Shown here one piece after another: positions 1 to 11,742 of a DNA stretch of 64,000 bases (position 1 is its first letter; each line of letters opens with the position of its first letter). This stretch comes from Rhizophagus irregularis. Taxonomy: Eukaryota; Glomeromycota; Glomeromycetes; Glomerales; Glomeraceae. Below the pieces are notes generated by a model. That model made no database searches. It saw only the letters and a list, made by a program, of their open reading frames with translations, and had not been told where the DNA came from. The DNA is taken from contig NC_089434.1 in assembly GCF_026210795.1 (NCBI RefSeq), forward strand, positions 2,790,001-2,854,000, in the 5' to 3' direction. The position numbers were made by a program, and so were the translations under genes.

Positions 1-1199
1 ATATCGAAATAATATATACAGATTATTATTATTCTCTCGTCCAATAAAATTTTTTCATTTTTCGTTTGATTCAAATATTTCAAATATTATGTTATTTCTC
101 GTTCAATACATAAAAAAAAAGATTAAATTCGGTTGGAACGCCGGATATATTTTATTATTCAAGAGAAAATATAAAATTCAATAATGATTTTTATAATTTA
201 TGAATCTTATAAAAATTCTTTAAATATTAATTCACATGAGAATATCTTAAGTAATTTGATATTAATTAGTCGACAAATAACTGACCCTCGTTTTTTTAAA
301 AAAAAAAAAATACAACAGAATGAGTAAAACTTTCGGATTATAATGACATAAATTAATTACAAATGTATGATGAGTCACTGTACGCCACAAAAAAAAGCAA
401 TGTAACAGATATTTATTTTAACTGTTCTTTTTTGTTGCTTCTGTAATAATTATTCTATTTTTTGCGGGAAATTATTTTTCCGATGTCCTTATTTTAGTTA
501 ATCGGCTTATTTGCATTTGTAACACCAACAGATGTTATTTAAACTCTTGACAGATAACTATAGATGGGTATTTCTTATTATCCTAAAGAAGGTTAACTGA
601 TTCATTGAAGCATATAATCTCCCATGAATATAACAAACAAAACATCTTGTGTCATATATTTAAAGTTTAAGGCATTTTCTAATGCCGTGAGAAACTTCGT
701 AATGTCGTCATATTCTAACTACTCTTTAAATTATCAACAGATAATTTTAACAGATAAATAACCACTTAAACGGTTGCATGATTTCTCAGCCCACAATTAT
801 TAATAATTGTGGAAATGAATTTTTTTTTATTCAGTTGCTAATTTTATAAAGACTTATGGTTACACGTAAGTTTGATTTATTGGCGTACAAAGTCAACTTT
901 TTTTGGTGGGAATATTTTTTTTGTTTCATTTATTTTGTTGATATTTAATATCAACAATGAGATTTTTAATTTATTATCGTTTTTGTTTGCCCCAAAAAAT
1001 TGCCAATCTCCTTTTTAAATGAAATATCTGTAGAAAATAATTAATAATAATCAGTTATCACTCATTCATCTGTTTATCAATGAAATTAATGAAATTAAAA
1101 AGGAAAGTTTAATTACTCACATTGCGTAATAAAAGATAAAAAAAATTACTATAAAATACTTTAAAAAGTTCCATCCTAAAAAATATTCTGAAAATAAAT
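1..1199. other. AT-rich intergenic stretch, no gene seen
   Basis: No open frame of useful length and no clear terminal inverted repeats. Homopolymer A/T runs are frequent. The last 100 bp before the ATG at 1200 are A-rich, as expected for a fungal 5-prime leader, but no defined promoter element stands out. Confidence 0.5.
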
Positions 1200-1781
1200 A
1201 TGGACCAAAGTAATCCTTCACATACTAACTCCAATCCTTTGTCTAACGATTACTTTATGAAGGAACAACAAATTTCATATAATACGTTTAATGACTCCTT
1301 TTCAGTAACGGAAAATGATGTATGGGTTCCACCCTATACAACTACCGATTACGAACAATCTATTCCATCAGCTATTCCATCAAACGAACATAATTACCCC
1401 ATGCAATCCTATCCTACCTACGAACCGTATCATAATGTTAATGAACAGAATACTGGTCAAATTCCCCAAAATCTCACTCAAAATGTACATAATTTTCATC
1501 AAATAAACCACTTTAGATTTGAAATTCCCGGATTTGAAATTATCGTTAGACCTAATAACAATTTGGACATGCAAAATCAATTACAGGACTATGATACTAC
1601 TACCTATTGGAATTCATCACTGGTTCAACAGGAGTTTCAACGACATCAACAACAATTTCCACAATTTTATCAACAACAATTCCCACAATTTCAACATCAA
1701 CAATTCTCACAATTTCAAAATTCTCCCGATTTAAATAACTCGAATGAATTAATACCAATTACAAATAATATAAATTTTTAA
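1200..1781 (+). CDS. Gln/Asn-rich low-complexity protein, unrecognised
   Basis: A 193-residue open frame from ATG at 1200 to TAA, apparently one exon. I do not recognise the family. Residues 1-100 are rich in Asn, Ser, Tyr and Pro and look disordered. Residues 105-116 (FRFEIPGFEIIV) are the only compact hydrophobic patch and could be a short folded or binding segment. Residues 143-172 are Gln/Phe-rich, built from repeats of the QQQFPQF type, a composition often seen in prion-like or transcription-associated regions. There is no signal peptide or membrane segment. Codon use is that of a coding region (few stops, regular third positions) and the gene stands alone, with more than 3 kb to the next gene. 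It could be a lineage-specific regulator, but nothing in the sequence proves a role. Confidence 0.7.
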   Translation: MDQSNPSHTNSNPLSNDYFMKEQQISYNTFNDSFSVTENDVWVPPYTTTDYEQSIPSAIPSNEHNYPMQSYPTYEPYHNVNEQNTGQIPQNLTQNVHNFHQINHFRFEIPGFEIIVRPNNNLDMQNQLQDYDTTTYWNSSLVQQEFQRHQQQFPQFYQQQFPQFQHQQFSQFQNSPDLNNSNELIPITNNINF

Positions 1782-2879
1782 TAATATAATATAATGTATG
1801 ATATTTCTAATTAATTTATTTTTTTTTCTTTTTTTTTTTATTTGTCGATATCTTTATTTTTTTTCAAGTTTAGCGTTCCAGGAGATTTTATTGAGTGATA
1901 TCAGAATATTCAGTTGTTCTATATTTCCATGTAATTTAAATTTAATAAAATATTTATAAAATGCGTAAGGATTATAAGCTATAAATGAATTAAATTTGAG
2001 TATTTTTTTTTTACTTGTGACGTAAATGATAAAATGTTTTTAATAAACGTTTTTTTTCCTTATAATATCCGTGTTAGATAGAACAGTCAATTTATAAACT
2101 CCATATATTTATTTAATAAAAACTAGGAAACGGTAAAATTGCGATTTTGTTGGCTGGCGATCACGTGAATGGGCTATTATGTCCTTCGACCTTCGCTTAC
2201 AGCAAGACTGCTAACTGTAAAAATCAAACATTTCAAAACGGTGAATTCAATACTGATGTTTCCCTATAAAAAAATTTTCAGAAAAATTGATCACATGTCT
2301 GAGTTTCTTCGGAATAAAAAACTAGAAAAATGATCATTTATCGGAGTTTTTTCCAGAATTTTTTTTTGTAGGGTTTGAACGAAACTAACGAATATAATAA
2401 TATATTAATTTAAGATAATTTATGAAATTAAATAAGCATGGATATGCATGTCAAATGATCTAATAACCCTATTTAAACTCCCTGCAATATTTTTTTGATC
2501 AGCGCGAATAATTTTAGGGTTTGTTATGATTACGCGTAACCGTAACATAGCATTTATGTAACCACATGATCACAATAATGATAATCTAGAATGTGTATTA
2601 TTTATAAAATTAATTTACAGTAAGCATAAACCTGTTTCACTGTTTTTTGTATACTATTATAGTTAAATGAACGTCTTTGTTGTTCCTTTTACCTTTTTTG
2701 CCCATAACTATTTATAAAAAAAAATTTATCTTTTTTCGTATATTCATTGAACTAAATTTGTTGTATGAATTTTTTAAACAAATAATAACATGGTTTTTGT
2801 TTTATAGTTTGTACAAATAATTTTTTTTTTTCCAAATAAAAGTCGGAATAACGTGATACTCCTTCATGTGTGTTTCTTA
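1782..2879. other. Intergenic, one small MITE inside
   Basis: Apart from the element at 2262-2373 I see no gene. T-rich runs follow the stop codon of the upstream gene. One CACGTG hexamer lies at 2162. Confidence 0.5.
2262..2373. mobile_element. 112-bp MITE with 3-bp target duplication
   Basis: Left end CCCTATAAAAAAATTTTCAG and right end, reverse-complemented, CCCTACAAAAAAAAATTCTG are inverted repeats, and TTT flanks both ends (2259-2261 and 2374-2376). A second copy with the same ends lies at 6809-6918, flanked by AAG. A 3-bp duplication with short inverted ends suits PIF/Harbinger-derived MITEs, but no transposase is present to confirm the superfamily. Confidence 0.7.
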
Positions 2880-4283
2880 TGCATAAATTTAAAGCAACAT
2901 TACTTTATTTTGATGTTAGCTTTAAAATGTTTCAACTTTAACTTTATTACACTACAGTTTCCATAATAGGTAAGAAAAGAAGGCTCAGCCAAATTTATAA
3001 ACATGGAATGTTTTTGCTTCCATTTTGTTTTCCTTGAACATCGTTCTTTATAAAGTATGAAACAATTTCTCCTTTGAATAAATGAAAAAAAAAATTTTTT
3101 TTTATTTTTTTTTTGGTGTGTACAGTGTGTATATGACATAATCAACAGGACTGAGCATCGAAATTATTTAATTAAAATCAGATCTATGCATATAAAATCA
3201 CAGATACGGAATAAATCGTATTTAACCTTTCAGTCATTTCGGATAAAAATCATTGCATTTGATGGTGTGTTTTGTAACATAGTAACCCCCTTTTTGCATG
3301 GTAATCAGATGTCACCATAATTCCGGTCAAAATCACTATAATGCAGGCTAGGATATTTGAGTGTTTAATTACGTAACTATAGATATTTCAAATAAGGAAG
3401 GTAAATGTACTTCTTAAAATAGTTATATTTACATAACTACAAAAACAACATATATTACAATTTGGCGAAAATTAAGTTTAAGCTTAACCATGTTTCAAAC
3501 TTTAACTTTTTTTTTTTTTTACTATTACATAATAATTAGAAATATTTCAGCCAAATTTGATAATCATGGAATGTTTACTTCTATTTCGTCTTCTCATTCT
3601 ATGTAAGATTGGAATGAAACAAACTTTATTTTAAATAAAAAAAAGATTTTTTTTTTTTTTGACGATGCACACAAGGAGATCCATGAAAAAGAAACAGATA
3701 CGAAACATTTCAAGGCACACATGACTTTTGTGGCTGTTGTGACACCAATTTCTTAGAAATTTATCTGTGCATGATACAAATAAAGTGAACTTTAGAAATA
3801 CCTTTTTTTACACGTAATTCCGGCCAATATTACTATTATAGTTTCAATCAAAATTGGCAGAGATATATTAAGACATGGTAACCAGGGGTTAAGTAATTTG
3901 TAAGTATTACGAACAGTAACCTAATTTTTTTTTAGTAAAGTATTTCTTAATGTATTAGCTACGTGCATAAATGTAAAATATCATCATTATAAAGTTATTT
4001 TAAGCTTAAACATGTTTCAAACTTTAATCACATAATAAGTAAATTTACTTCAGCCAAATTAATAACGTGATAATATCTTGTTTCTGTTCTAATTCTTCGT
4101 CTGAAATGAAACAATTTCTCCTTTGTATGAAAAAAAAGAGATTTTTTTTTTTAGCGGTGTTTTCTGATTGAATATCTCCGGATATTTCCTAAATTAGATC
4201 AAATGGTGGAAAATGACTAATATTATAATCATATGACAGGATATTTATACTAATAATCTTTCTTACCTTATAAAAATTTCTCT
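2880..4283 (+). repeat. Diverged tandem triplication of a roughly 0.5-kb unit
   Basis: Three copies in the same orientation share, in order, a block with ATGTTTCAA then CTTTAA, a block starting CAGCCAAATT (2986, 3548, 4051), a conserved ATGAAACAA block and a long A/T homopolymer. Copies one and two also share an AATTCCGG block downstream. Spacing is about 560 and 500 bp. No open frame is conserved between copies, so this looks like duplicated non-coding DNA. Confidence 0.6.
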
Positions 4284-4455
4284 AAGTTTATAATATAAAA
4301 GTTACTTTATTTAACGTTGCTGTCACTGAAAAAATAAAGAAAATTACAATGAATGATAAAAAAAGTATCTGGGTTTTAACAGTGATTTATAAAGAAGGGT
4401 TTTTCATATTTGGTGATTAAACACTTCCATTATTTAATCAATTGGTTTTTGTTTT

Positions 4456-4624
4456 CCCTGTAAAAAAAAAAAGTCGATCCGTTTTTTTATATTTCATCTT
4501 TTTTCCGTAAAAGCTCATATTTCCGGAATTAATAATCTTATATTGCCGAATCTTATACATTTTCCGTAAAAGGTTCATTTTTACGGAGTTTTTACGGAAA
4601 TAATAGATGAAATTTTTTATATGG
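4456..4624. mobile_element. 169-bp MITE, CCCTGTAAAA family
   Basis: Begins CCCTGTAAAAAA, contains several TCCGTAAAA / TTTTACGGA blocks in inverted arrangement, and ends in TTTTTTATATGG. It is flanked by TTT on both sides (4453-4455, 4625-4627). Relatives lie at 9187-9367 (CCA duplication) and in the second copy of this segment near 41413-41592, so the insertion predates the segmental duplication. Confidence 0.65.
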
Positions 4625-4902
4625 TTTCGAAATCAACAGAATATCATGAAACTACAAAAGTGAATTCAAGTCATATGCTAAATGTTTATATTGTTTCAAG
4701 TTGTTTTACTGCTAAGTGCTAACTGACGTTAACGTTTGATCTGCACGTTTGAAAAATTTTTTTTATTCAAATCAAGTATTTTGATCGTCAATCAAAAAAA
4801 AAAACCGTGAAAAATTAAAATATAAAGACATTGAAAACCCTTTTTCCTCTTTCTCACTTAACGATAACAACAAATTCCGTCATTTTTTTAAAAAAAAGAA
4901 AT

Positions 4903-5732
4903 ATGACATATGGAAAGTGTAATTACCGAAATTTACAAACTGGTGTTAAATGTGGATGTCTTAGATCTCGTGTCCAGTCCATTAATGATCATTCATGCAA
5001 AGCCTGTAAACACGATCTGAACTATCATGAAATCAATCAACACCAAACATCGAAAAGTTTTGCCAACTTGAAAAATAATTGTAAAAATAAAATCTATTCA
5101 CACAAAAAGTTTAATATTACTTTCAAGTTGATCAATATAGTTGGTGAAAAACCAAACCAAAAAGTACCTAGAGAGTAAATATACATACATATAATTTTCA
5201 TTTGTTATTTGTTTCAGTTTCTTATCAATTTTATCAATTATTATTAAAATTTACCATAATATAAAATTTTAAAAGTGTTAAAAAATCGGGTAAAATGAAA
5301 TCAATTTGCTTTACTGAAGATTCAAATATTGGAATAAAAAATGTAGTTGAATCATCATTTCCTCACTTTATGAACAAGCGTTGGCAATTTTTCCGTCTCC
5401 GTCGTACGTCAATATCAGATCTTGAGATCGCTTGTGAACCAAACCTTGGATGGAGTATCGATGCATTAAAAAGGTAAACAAATTAAATTTTTGTTGTTGT
5501 CTTTGCTGTCATTTATTTTATTAAAATTTAAAATTCTATAATTTTTATCAGTATTGCTTGTACTAGGAGGAAATTGTATGTAGGAATTGTACATGAGCCG
5601 ATTCAAATGACTTCCTCGTTAATTTATCAACCAATTCGATCAGATAATATAACTTCGGAAGTATCAGGCATCGGTTTTGAACAATTCTTACAACAAAATT
5701 TAATGTCACTAGATATGGAATTCGCCATGTGA
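4903..5732 (+). CDS. Three-exon Cys-rich protein with shared FP-W-F/LY domain
   Basis: Model: exons 4903-5174, 5276-5473 and 5552-5732, 216 residues. Both introns (101 and 78 bp) have GT-AG ends and are phase 2, as in paralogues at 55469 and 58929. ATG 4903 is the first in-frame ATG and is where homology with the 41839 copy begins. Residues 1-42 carry C6, C17, C19, C32, C35, H37 and H42, a plausible zinc site. A basic linker ends in KVPRE at the first junction. The C-terminal domain has FPHFMNKRWQFF, a GW motif and RRKLYVG, followed by a 40-residue tail absent from the other paralogues. No signal peptide or membrane helix. Function is unknown; a nuclear or nucleic-acid role would fit the Cys/His module and basic linker but is inference. 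Copy B of this gene is broken, so this may be the working copy. Confidence 0.7.
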
Positions 5733-6808
5733 TGACGCGAAAAATTAATTTACTCATAAATTCAAGTAAATATTTTTGAAATTGTCAATATATATATATA
5801 TGGTATATTATTCTACAACAAACCTGTTGGATTAACTATGCATCCTTTTCTCTGCTTATAGATCTTCTAAAAATCGAAAGTCGTCTGGCGCATAGTTTTG
5901 ATTATTACGATATATCTATATTTAATTTATTTTCAATTATTGTTAAAAAATGTTTAAATGTAATAGTTTTTATGTATTCATTCAGCTATTTAGTTCAAAA
6001 ATAAATTGGTATAATACAAAACATTTAATATTTATTGAACGTATTTTTTTTTTTATACAAATTGAATGTTAAAGAATGGTTGTAAAATCTAAAAGACGAA
6101 TTAAAATCATTTACTCATTAAAATAAGAAAAAATACATATATAGAAGTGAATTCAATATATTTTTGTTTTTGTTCTGTCTACGTATCACGAACTTAATTT
6201 TTAATTTGATGCACGCAATTTTTTTGTGTAACCTTTTTACCAATAGATCTTCGGATCAAATGATATTTATGGTCATAGTTTATCCACATGGATTACATCA
6301 AGATATTAAACAAAGAGAACTTCCTTTTAAATCTTGTGCGGCAATAAAATAATTTTGTAAATTATGAGAGACTTTGTTTCTATACAGTCCTGCATTATAA
6401 ACATAAACATGTGTGTCTCGATGACGTTTGTGCATCTGATCGACATTTGTTTTTTTTTTGGTATACTTGTGCGTTGCAAGATTACGCAATAATTTGGTCT
6501 GCCAAATAATATATATCGCTATTTGTAATGTATACATAATAACTAACTGATATTTTACAAAAAATATTTTACAAAAATGTTCAATTAACGTGGTATAACA
6601 TTGTTAAAGAGAAAGTAACGCTTAGTGAGCCAAATTATAAACTAAACCGGAATATTGGGAATACAAATGCCGAAATGCGATAATTTCAATAGAACTGATA
6701 TCATCCTGCTCAACAAAGAAAATATTTATAAGAGAGATTCACAATTTATATATTTCTTGAATTCCGCTATTAAGTCAATAGAATTGAAAATTTATGACAA
6801 GAAACAAG

Positions 6809-6918
6809 CCCTATAAAAAATTTTCTGGGAAAAATTCCGATAAATGATCATTTTTTTTAGTTTTCATTCCAAAAAAACTCCGATATGTGATCAATTTTTT
6901 AAAAAATTTTTTATAGGG
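6809..6918. mobile_element. 110-bp MITE, second copy of the 2262 family
   Basis: Ends CCCTATAAAAAATTTTCTGG and, on the other side, AAAATTTTTTATAGGG. AAG flanks both ends (6806-6808 and 6919-6921). The interior has the GATCATTT/AAATGATC-type inverted blocks also seen in the 2262-2373 copy. Confidence 0.7.
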
Positions 6919-7289
6919 AAGGTATAGACGGAACACATAATTCTGTAATTCAACATTTAAATATTATACAAGAACATACAACAGCAAATAATACAATTAT
7001 GCAAACTATGTAACAGTTGTGATTTGACAAATTATACGACACAATCTACAACAAAAAATTGTCATATAATGATGAATGCGGTTCTTAACGACGAAAATAA
7101 TAAATTTTAATTTATCGACTTGAATGATATATCTTATCAGTTTCGCCGGTCAGTCTAATTATAGTCGATTACATATAATTGATACATACAATGATCGCAT
7201 CGAAAGACAAATTTTTAATAATAACATGATTATAAACTAGTTGATAGCTCACACAATAGAAATAATTTATTACAATCAAATATGAAAGA

Positions 7290-7490
7290 TTGGAATAGAA
7301 GAACAAATTGAGATATATACAGACGGTTCAGTTCACGACCTTGGTAAGGAACATTGTTCGTTTTATTATAGTCAAAAATGGTCGAATAGAACATCAATTT
7401 ATTTTGACAACAGAGTATTGACCATCACCAAATAAATCAGAAACATTCGCTCTATCTTCTTACTACAATTTTAGTTTTACCTAGAATGAC
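7290..7490 (+). pseudogene. RNase H fragment of a decayed non-LTR retrotransposon
   Basis: The plus strand reads IEIYTDGSVHDLG near 7308-7345, matching the first catalytic-aspartate strand of RNase H (YTDGS). After a frame change near 7345-7390 it reads IEHQFILTTEY, a TGA where a Trp is expected, then PSPNKSETFALSS, matching the second strand with the catalytic Glu. One frameshift and one stop in about 200 bp show it is dead. No reverse transcriptase, poly-A tail or target duplication was found around it. Confidence 0.6.
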
Positions 7491-7975
7491 GATTAATACA
7501 AATTCACAAAATGTAATAAATGGATACTATAATAATATTCATAATAACTATTTTACATTATCTCCAAGGAAATTATTTAAAATATCACATAGTAATCATA
7601 TATATGGAACGATTGGAACGTCGTTCTGAACGTATATATGCAGATCATTGATCACGTGCCCGGATGGACGAACATTTGATGTCCTCCGCTCTGCTTCGGA
7701 CAATAAAGTAATGCATTCATCGTGAAATTTTTAGGTGACCCATATAATTCCATATAGATTAGTTCAGGAATTCCATACATTCTCATATATCAGGGTATTT
7801 GGAACTATTCATATTTCCACAATATTTGATATGGATTTCCATGTGGATTTTTCCTGATGTAATAATTTAAGATTTTTACAAAAACAATAAACCGGTACTC
7901 TCTTCAATTGGAGTCACATGCATGATTAGTATTGGTCGTGAAATTTTAAAAAATCACGTGAAATTCAGTGAACAT

Positions 7976-8264
7976 CATTGGTTATCAAGGCTATACTGTT
8001 ATAAATGCCCATTTGCGTTCAGCAGATGTTGGTGGCGTTAGTGATGGAAGTGCTGGAGGAAATGGTGATGGTGGTGAAGATGGTGGAGATGGGAGGTGAG
8101 ATGTTACTTTTTTTTCTTTGGCTAGAATGAATACAGCCAACTATGAATGTTGGCTCAAACTAGTCGAAACAAACAATCTAATTTCTGTAGATAATGGAAT
8201 ACTTTTGTATCAGGAATATAAAGAAAAACCCAAAAAACAAAGATTAGAGATGGTTAAAAATATA
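7976..8264 (+). other. Possible two-exon coding fragment, Gly/Asp-rich
   Basis: From about 7976 an open frame reads a short ordinary segment and then a Gly/Asp-rich tract (GGNGDGGEDGGDG). A GTGAGA donor near 8095 and a TTGGCTAG acceptor near 8126 would join it to a 41-codon frame ending with TGA near 8264. No convincing initiator ATG lies in frame upstream, so this may be a gene remnant or chance. Confidence 0.25.
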
Positions 8265-9186
8265 TGAGCTGGAGGAGGTGGTGTAGACATCACTATACCT
8301 GCAATTCGATAAACAAATCCATTATATTAATTTATAAATTAGATTCCAATTTCCAACGCTTAATAACGAAATGAGTTATCATTTTCAAGCACATCGATGA
8401 ATACAGCAGAAAGATTTTACTTAACCCATAAATATGGAAAAATCTAATTTTTGTATCATTAAAACCATTACAATTATATTGGATATTGATTATAAAATTG
8501 GGAATAAAAAAATTTTCATGTACAATATTTCTTCGTAAATTATTTTAATTTTATGCTTCATCATTTTAAACAATTGATAATGTAATTTTAAATTGAATGC
8601 TAAACTAGGTAACAGGAACCGTTGGAGTCTGAAACGTTCAAAAGTGTATCACTAAAATATAAAATATCTAAAATTTAAAAATTATTGTAATTACATTTTT
8701 TTAAATAACAAGCGATCAAGTAATGCGATTGGTAACACACGCGCGTGAAGTCGTGGACAGACATTGCATGTGATCTACGCTCCAGACGGTAAGATTTTCA
8801 TACAGAAAATCGATGAATGCTCATAGTTGAAATTAAAATACACAAACGTTACAAACTGTGTAAAAGTAATACATGTAGAAATCTCAAGAAAGAATAAGCT
8901 AAAAAAAACTACATATTTATTAATGTAAAAAATGAGTACACATTGTATGCATATAAGATTTTTCACCTTATTTCATGTAGTTATGGAATGCCAAAAATTA
9001 TTAAATGAAATTAAAAAGCATTTGGCATTGACATGTAAAAATTATATCATGTGCAGAAAATTTTAAAAAGAAATTGTAAAGTTATATTGTTTATTAGCAA
9101 TGACAGACCGGGACAATATAAAGTGGTTATCTTTTATTAGTTAAATTCTCTTGAGCGTTTTTCTTAAAGAATTTTTGTAAGTTCCA

Positions 9187-9367
9187 CCCGTAAAAAAGTC
9201 GATCCGTTTTTTATATTCCATCTTTTCCGTAAAAGGCTCACATTTCCAGAATTAATAACCTTAAATCACGGAATTTATCGAATTATTCACATTTTCCGTG
9301 AATGGATCGTGAAAGGCTTATTTTTACGGAGTTTTTTCAGAAATAACGGATAAAATTTTTTATGGGG
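9187..9367. mobile_element. 181-bp MITE, CCCTGTAAAA family
   Basis: Starts CCCGTAAAAAAGTCGATCCG and ends AAATTTTTTATGGGG, with TCCGTAAAA / TTTTTACGGAG blocks inside. CCA flanks both ends (9184-9186, 9368-9370). Related to the copy at 4456-4624. Confidence 0.65.
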
Positions 9368-9795
9368 CCATAGTTAAAGAAATTTGAAAGAGAAGAAAAA
9401 CGTGTCAAAGATAAAACGATGTCATTATTTGTCAAAAATTCCAATTCCGGAGTTAACGTAATAACTGAATTCGCTTAACCGGGGTCGGAAAATCTTTATT
9501 GTTCCCGCCAAAGCAGGCACCTGATCTTAATCTTGCGAATCAGGTTTTTATAATCAAGCGAATCAGTTTACAAACACCTTAAAAAAGTTAATAGTAATGC
9601 GAATCATTGTTTATCAACCACTTTATTTATTTATCAAAAACTTTTAAGAGAAAATCACGTGAAGAAGGAGAATTAAAAAATAGAAATAGTTTCATCATCT
9701 ACTGAAATTAAGTGATTTTCTACATTTGTATATGAACGCATACCCAAAAATAAACCACTTCATGTGGAGTAATATGAATTGTAATATCTCCTATT

Positions 9796-10288
9796 TAGGG
9801 ATTAGAATCGATTTAATCGAAAATCGAATCTTAAGAATCGATTAAAGATTCGATTTGGCGATTCGATTTTCGATTAATCGAATCTAAATCGAATTTATAA
9901 TTGCGTCGGAGTCACGTGACATTACACAAATTTCCAAAAAAGGAAATTTTGCTCCCCGGAAATTTCGGAAGATCACGAAATTTTTGTTACACTGGTTTCC
10001 AAAAATGGAAATTTTATGCCGATCACTTAATTCTGGCCGGAATTAAGGAATTAAGATTTTAATGGTGAAATTTATGTTAATCATCAATGTTGATCATTTT
10101 TCAGCAATTTTGATAATTCCTTTTTACCATAACGTAGTTATAGAAATGACATGACTACTTTTATTGCACCATAATATAAAAATAATTGATTTATTGAGAT
10201 TTGATTTTTAGATTCAATTAATCGATTTTACTAGATACGATTCGATTTTCGATTAATTCGATTTTGGTAGAATCGATTCCAATCCCTA
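9796..10288. mobile_element. hAT-type MITE with perfect 8-bp duplication
   Basis: The element begins TAGGGATTAGAATCGATT and ends in the inverse AATCGATTCCAATCCCTA. CTCCTATT flanks both sides exactly (9788-9795 and 10289-10296). The arms are largely built from ATCGATTAATCGAA-like units. An 8-bp duplication and a TAGGG start fit the hAT superfamily. A longer relative with the same ends lies at 42481-43311. Confidence 0.88.
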
Positions 10289-10440
10289 CTCCTATTGAAT
10301 TTTCACATGAAAAAAAGCGATGCGTCACTTGCATATAAATCTTAATAAATTATCCAAAAATCCTGCTGGTTTTCAACCCATGCAATCATACATGTCGTTG
10401 TCCACTACATTGTAATAACTTTTTCCCAAACATATAATAT

Positions 10441-11566
10441 TGGGGTATCTAATATCAAGCTAACCCCACAAGCATATTAGTAGCTGCATAATGAAAATCA
10501 TTAGTGAAGATTTTTCGCGATGAAATTTCGAAATTTTTTTTACTAATAAATTACTGCTAAAAATGACTTTTGCGAAAAATTTTATTTCTCGTGATCTGAC
10601 AAGTTTTTATTACTTTTAACCTTATTGAATATAATTCTTTGACCGTGTTTTTACTTAATTAGAGAAGCAAATTTTAGTTATATTTAATATTTGCAAATTT
10701 ATTTTTTACGCCAAACTAAGAAAGTATTTAAGATATCTTGTGCATTCTCTAATGAACTTTCTAAAGAATTATCTCTTCTATTAGAATTTCTCATTTCTTT
10801 CCGAATATGATGAAGTTTGTCTTGAGTTACTTTCTCAATTCTATTGTTAATACCAGAAATTTGGATTCGTGCTTGTTAAAATTTTGTGCCCATATTCGGG
10901 TGTATTTTAATACCATAGCAATTAAATAAACCTTCGAGTTGTTGTTGGTGGATTACAATGCTGTAAATTCAATATTTTATGAATTTCATAAACTAATGGA
11001 AATTTCCATGGCTCTTGTCCATCCGAATTTGCGAAGTTATTAAACTGGTCAAAGAAATAGTAAACCGAAAGTATTTTGATTTTGGTCCACTATATCTTGC
11101 TGCAAATATTTGACATTAATTTGTGACGATAGCCTAGAAAATTTTTCCTTTGGCGCATATTTTTTAATTGTATTTTTCGTTTGCTATTTCGACTCATTTT
11201 TAAATTTAAATTTTAAAAGAGAAAGATAAGTTGCTTTTATTATTAAGTTGATTTAAGCTTGCTTAAACTTTATAGTATAAAGTTTAAATAATACACAAAA
11301 ATATACCCAGATTGCCAACAAAGTTAAATTATTAAAATTTGCTTCTCTAATTAAGTAAAAACATGTTCAAAGAATTATATTCAATAAGGTTAAAAGTAAT
11401 AAAAACTTGTCAGATCACAAGAAATAAAATTTTTCGCAAAAGTAATTTTTAGCAGTAATTTATTAGTAAAAAAAATTTCGAAATTTCATCGCAAAAAATC
11501 TTCACTAATGATTTTCATTATGCAGCTACTAATATGTTTGTGGTTAGCTTGATATTAGATACCCCA
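10441..11566. mobile_element. MULE-like element, about 240-bp terminal inverted repeats
   Basis: Arms of about 240 bp (10441-10680 and 11330-11566) are nearly identical inverted copies starting TGGGGTATCTAATATCAAG. ATATAATAT is duplicated exactly outside (10432-10440 and 11567-11575). Long arms plus a 9-bp duplication are the classical Mutator-like signature. On the minus strand the interior starts with a basic frame (MSRNSKRKIQ near 11200) but quickly meets stops, so it is non-autonomous or decayed. It sits inside the TTAA-flanked transposon and is younger than it. Confidence 0.85.
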
Positions 11567-11742
11567 ATATAATATGATTGGAATAAACTATTAAGAATCC
11601 ATTTTTGTATAAAGGATTAATATCAGAAACATTGGCCAAACCAAGATTTGTTATAAATAAATTATATAATTAATAAAATAAATTTTTACAATACAAAATA
11701 AAAATGTAACAATCACCTAAATTATAATTTTTAGATAATGTC

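Larger units (their letters stand above)
4284..6434 (+). repeat. Segmental duplication, copy A (uninterrupted)
   Basis: This 2.15-kb segment is repeated in the same orientation at 41274-44383. Homology covers the upstream region with its MITE, the whole three-exon gene at 4903-5732 and about 700 bp downstream. Copy B is longer by roughly the size of the two elements inserted in it. Copy A therefore preserves the empty sites of those insertions. Confidence 0.85.
5733..9478. other. Gene-poor stretch with repeat debris
   Basis: Contains the tail of the duplicated segment, MITEs at 6809 and 9187, a LINE RNase H scrap near 7290, a possible short coding fragment near 7976, and a 21-bp repeat at 7681-7701 resembling the GTCCGGAGCGAAGCGAAGGA repeats at 44726 and 45480. 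No intact gene is visible. Confidence 0.5.
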
